From Melghirimyces thermohalophilus (GTDB lineage: Bacteria; Bacillota; Bacilli; Thermoactinomycetales; DSM-45169), in NCBI RefSeq assembly GCF_900102685.1, contig NZ_FMZA01000012.1, forward strand, positions 39,846 through 103,845: DNA of 64,000 nucleotides. The letters are read 5' to 3'. Both the position numbers and the translations under genes were made by a program. This document shows positions 61,425 through 64,000 of the stretch, one piece after another (the stretch's first letter is position 1; the number at the start of each line of letters is the position of its first letter). Under the pieces are notes generated by a model, which saw only the letters and a program-made list of their open reading frames with translations, ran no database searches and was not told the DNA's origin.

Positions 61425-61623
61425 GCATTATAAAATAAATACCCTTACCCTGTTTTTGTGGATCCGCCAACCTGTCGAATCCTTTCCTCACCCTTTATAG
61501 AGATCCAATTACCCCAGACCCCAAGAAAGGCAGGCCACTTTGTAAAGAGACAGGCCAAAAAAGCATAACTGAGGGGGTGAGCAGAAACAGACCTTGATCG
61601 TCAAAGAGCTCGATGGAGCTTCC

Positions 61624-62526
61624 TTATAACACTTTTTCTCCAAAAACGGAGCCTATCAGAGCCACTGCCGCCTTCGCTGTTCGATTTCCATGATCCAATA
61701 TGGGGTTTACTTCTACAAATTCTGCCGAGGTGAGGACACCGGTTTCTGCCAAAATCTCCATCGCCAGGTGGCTTTCCCGATATGTGATCCCTCCGGCCAC
61801 CGGCGTACCCACTCCCGGAGCATCCACCGGATCGAGAGAATCCAAATCTAAACTGAGGTGGACCCCATCGGTGCCATCGGTTACGATTTGAAGCGCTTCT
61901 TCCATCACCGGCCCCATGCCCATCCGATCGATATCGTGCATGGTAAACACGTGAATGCCCTGCTCCCGGATCAACGTCCGTTCCCCTTCATCCAGCTGGC
62001 GCGCTCCGATGATTACCACATCTTCCGGCCTCAACTTGGGAGAAACACCGCCGATATTTACCAGATCGGGATGGCCCCATCCGAGACTGATCGCCAAGGG
62101 CATCCCGTGAATGTTACCGGAGGGGCTAGTTTTAGAGGTGTTCAGATCCCCGTGAGCGTCAAACCAGATGACCCCCATCCGTTTGTGATGCCGCGCCACA
62201 CCGGCTATGGATCCGATGGCGATACTGTGATCACCACCGAGAATCAGGGGAAAGCAACCGCTTTGCACCACCTGATCCGTCGTCTCTGCCAATTCCCGGC
62301 TGACGGCCGTGATTTCACGCATATATTTTAGTTTGTTCTCACCAGCATCCATCGATTCCGGAGTAGGGACAACTAAGTTGCCCAAATCCTTCACCCTGTA
62401 ACCAAGTCCCGCCAGCTTTTCCTTCACCGATGCGTAGCGGATGGCACTAGGCCCCATGTCGACGCCACGCCGGTCCGCCCCTAAGTCCATCGGCACACCG
62501 ACCATAGCGATCTCGTTGTTTCTCAT
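61624..62526 (-). CDS. rocF: Arginase
   Basis: 300 residues of the ureohydrolase family. Mn-binding motifs are GGDHSIAIGS near 99, WFDAHGDLNT near 124 and SLDLDSLDPVDAPGVGTPV near 227, with a conserved Glu in EFVEVNP near 273. It splits arginine to ornithine and urea. The length and DAHGDLN fit arginase more than agmatinase. ATG 62526 follows GGGAGTGG; an overlapping TTG is at 62529. It stands alone between the tRNA cluster and cdaA. Confidence 0.95.
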   Translation of the reverse strand: MRNNEIAMVGVPMDLGADRRGVDMGPSAIRYASVKEKLAGLGYRVKDLGNLVVPTPESMDAGENKLKYMREITAVSRELAETTDQVVQSGCFPLILGGDHSIAIGSIAGVARHHKRMGVIWFDAHGDLNTSKTSPSGNIHGMPLAISLGWGHPDLVNIGGVSPKLRPEDVVIIGARQLDEGERTLIREQGIHVFTMHDIDRMGMGPVMEEALQIVTDGTDGVHLSLDLDSLDPVDAPGVGTPVAGGITYRESHLAMEILAETGVLTSAEFVEVNPILDHGNRTAKAAVALIGSVFGEKVL

Positions 62527-62794
62527 CAATCCACTCCCTCTGATCTAATGATTTCCTCTCGATTTTATCACAATCACCTGAATCTTTCTCTTTGAAACGC
62601 AGTTTCTATCGCTTCTATACATACTTTTGCGAAAAAGAGAGTATACGTGCATAAAAATGAATATAAATCTGAATACCCCAATTATCTATAACGTCCACTT
62701 TAGGCCGCTGTCAGGTAATCCTTGGGTTCAACCAGGTGAAAAAAATCTTGGATTGTGGCTACGAATGCTTATACAAATCGGCTTTGTGAGCATA

Positions 62795-62824
62795 TTAAAA
62801 ACCGCCTGCAAATCACAGGCGGTT
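62795..62824 (-). terminator. Terminator of the tRNA cluster
   Basis: Minus-strand AACCGCCTG-TGATTTG-CAGGCGGTT followed by TTTAAT, directly after the tRNA-Gly gene. Confidence 0.85.
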
Positions 62825-62829
62825 GATGA

Positions 62830-62904
62830 TGGAGCGGAAGACGGGATTCGAACCCGCGACCCCCGCCTTGGCAAGGCGGTGCTCTACCACTGAGCCACTT
62901 CCGC
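62830..62904 (-). tRNA. tRNA-Gly (GCC)
   Basis: Cloverleaf with 7-bp acceptor GCGGAAG/CTTCCGC, anticodon loop TTGCCAA and encoded CCA. Last gene of the cluster. Confidence 0.96.
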
Positions 62905-62913
62905 ATCGTATAA

Positions 62914-62989
62914 TGGTGACCCATCCAGGATTCGAACCTGGGACACCCTGATTAAAAGTCAGGTGCTCTGCCGACTGAGCTAATGGGTC
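62914..62989 (-). tRNA. tRNA-Lys (UUU)
   Basis: 76 bases with CCA; acceptor GACCCAT/ATGGGTC and anticodon loop CTTTTAA. Confidence 0.96.
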
Positions 62990-62994
62990 ATATT

Positions 62995-63069
62995 TGGCTG
63001 GGGCGGTAGGGATCGAACCTACGCATCACGGAGTCAAAGTCCGTTGCCTTACCACTTGGCTACGCCCCA
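62995..63069 (-). tRNA. tRNA-Gln (UUG)
   Basis: 75 bases with CCA; acceptor TGGGGCG/CGCCCCA and anticodon loop CTTTGAC. Confidence 0.96.
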
Positions 63070-63073
63070 TCAA

Positions 63074-63158
63074 TGGTGGAGGGAGTAGGATTCGAACCTA
63101 CGAAGGCAGAGCCGGCAGATTTACAGTCTGCTGCGTTTGGCCACTTCGCTATCCCTCC
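63074..63158 (-). tRNA. tRNA-Tyr (GUA)
   Basis: 85 bases with a long variable arm and CCA; acceptor GGAGGGA/TCCCTCC and anticodon loop CTGTAAA. Confidence 0.96.
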
Positions 63159-63178
63159 ACGACCCTTGTTCAGGGTTT

Positions 63179-63254
63179 TGGTGGACGGTGCAGGGCTCGA
63201 ACCTGCGACCCCCTGCTTGTAAGGCAGGTGCTCTCCCGACTGAGCTAACCGTCC
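63179..63254 (-). tRNA. tRNA-Val (UAC)
   Basis: 76 bases with CCA; acceptor GGACGGT/ACCGTCC and anticodon loop CTTACAA. Confidence 0.96.
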
Positions 63255-63291
63255 TAAGCGACCTGCCGAAAGTGATGGTCGGCGGTCTATG

Positions 63292-63367
63292 TGGTGACCC
63301 GTAGGGGATTCGAACCCCTGAATGCCAGCGTGAAAGGCTGGTGTGTTAACCGCTTCACCAACGGGCC
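63292..63367 (-). tRNA. tRNA-Glu (UUC)
   Basis: 76 bases with CCA; acceptor GGCCCGT/ACGGGTC (one G-T pair) and anticodon loop CTTTCAC. Confidence 0.96.
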
Positions 63368-63370
63368 TTG

Positions 63371-63446
63371 TGGAGCTCCCAACCAGACTCGAACTGGTGA
63401 CCTCTTCCTTACCATGGAAGCGCTCTACCAACTGAGCTATGGGAGC
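63371..63446 (-). tRNA. tRNA-Thr (GGU)
   Basis: 76 bases with CCA; acceptor GCTCCCA/TGGGAGC and anticodon loop ATGGTAA. Confidence 0.95.
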
Positions 63447-63449
63447 AGG

Positions 63450-63524
63450 TGGCTCCTCAGGCAGGACTCGAACCTGCAACCTACCGGTTAACAGCCGGGC
63501 GCTCTACCATTGAGCTACTGAGGA
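63450..63524 (-). tRNA. tRNA-Asn (GUU)
   Basis: 75 bases with CCA; acceptor TCCTCAG/CTGAGGA and anticodon loop CTGTTAA. First gene of the cluster. Confidence 0.95.
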
Positions 63525-63561
63525 TCAAAGGAACAGAATCAATTTCTGACGGACAATGATT

Positions 63562-63590
63562 ATTATATAACGTTTTTCTCGTAATATCAA
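63562..63590 (-). promoter_or_regulatory. Promoter of the tRNA cluster
   Basis: On the minus strand TTGATA (63585-63590), 17-bp spacer and TATAAT (63562-63567), about 40 bases upstream of tRNA-Asn. The cluster can thus be transcribed apart from the rRNA operon. Confidence 0.8.
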
Positions 63591-63699
63591 GTGAAAGTTT
63601 TTCCTGTCGGCGAAAAAAGTTTAAGCGCCAAAAGGGGCAACCATGCACCCTGAAAACCGGATGCGGAATGAGAACCTGCCACCAGTCGAAGCGACTCAG

Positions 63700-64000
<301 letters not shown>

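Noticed and set aside
63060..63479. Long frames across the tRNA cluster on both strands
   Set aside because: They run through tRNA genes; such frames are well-known artefacts.

Overview
The window looks like a chromosomal segment of a moderately GC-rich, spore-forming Bacillales bacterium, most likely a Thermoactinomycetaceae relative. This is inferred from gene content, not from a search. The supporting marks are the cdaA-cdaR-glmM-glmS block with a glmS ribozyme, Bacillus-type PerR and Fur boxes, a close YvbH relative, a LutABC operon, strong purine-rich ribosome binding sites, frequent GTG/TTG starts, and the end of a 23S rRNA followed by a tRNA cluster. Layout, left to right. 0-3.5 kb: end of an unidentified gene, a small membrane protein, a class II aldolase-like protein, a short-chain dehydrogenase and a YegS-type lipid kinase. 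3.5-6.2 kb: a P1B-4 (PfeT/ZosA-like) metal-exporting ATPase behind a promoter with a consensus PerR box. 6.2-10.1 kb: DUF423 protein, 1-Cys-like peroxiredoxin, an Erm(D)-type 23S rRNA methyltransferase with a complete leader-peptide attenuator, and a thioredoxin-like/MarR pair. 10.3-15.1 kb: an AcoR-type sigma-54 activator facing an aldehyde dehydrogenase-alcohol dehydrogenase operon that has a good -24/-12 promoter and a candidate upstream activator site. 15.1-17.2 kb: a GntR-ABC transporter operon. 17.2-22.3 kb: a galactonate/KDG catabolic set (kdgK, dgoD-like, eda-like), its IclR regulator and a GntP permease gene broken by an in-frame TGA; nearly identical operators precede kdgK and gntP. 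22.3-23.4 kb: lrgAB. 23.5-26.3 kb: a decayed, AT-richer patch with remnants of a polymorphic toxin/immunity locus (SUKH, truncated DUF6881-like, toxin tail, orphan lipoprotein). 26.3-33.6 kb: secreted or envelope proteins (C39-like peptidase, a tiny sortase-substrate-like protein, LysM-NlpC/P60, SGNH hydrolase), a Fur-controlled gene of unknown function, an epimerase-like protein and a YjcZ-like peptide. 33.6-39.6 kb: a TetR-ABC exporter operon, an aminoacyl-tRNA-synthetase-like remnant, YvbH, DUF4870 and an alpha/beta hydrolase. 39.7-46.5 kb: pyruvate carboxylase, a 52-bp tandem repeat and lutABC. 46.5-55 kb: a disordered protein, a NatAB-like ABC exporter, a Bcr/CflA drug exporter, acetoacetyl-CoA synthetase, a TetR regulator and an acyltransferase. 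55.5-62.6 kb: glmS with its ribozyme, glmM, cdaR, cdaA and arginase. 62.8-64 kb: eight tRNA genes with their own promoter, then the 3' end of 23S rRNA, with no 5S gene between them. No single large novel system is evident. The strongest leads are regulatory: the erm attenuator, the sigma-54 aldehyde operon, the PerR-box metal exporter, the Fur-controlled unknown gene and the thiol-type MarR operator. Several gene remnants and one interrupted transporter are also of interest.
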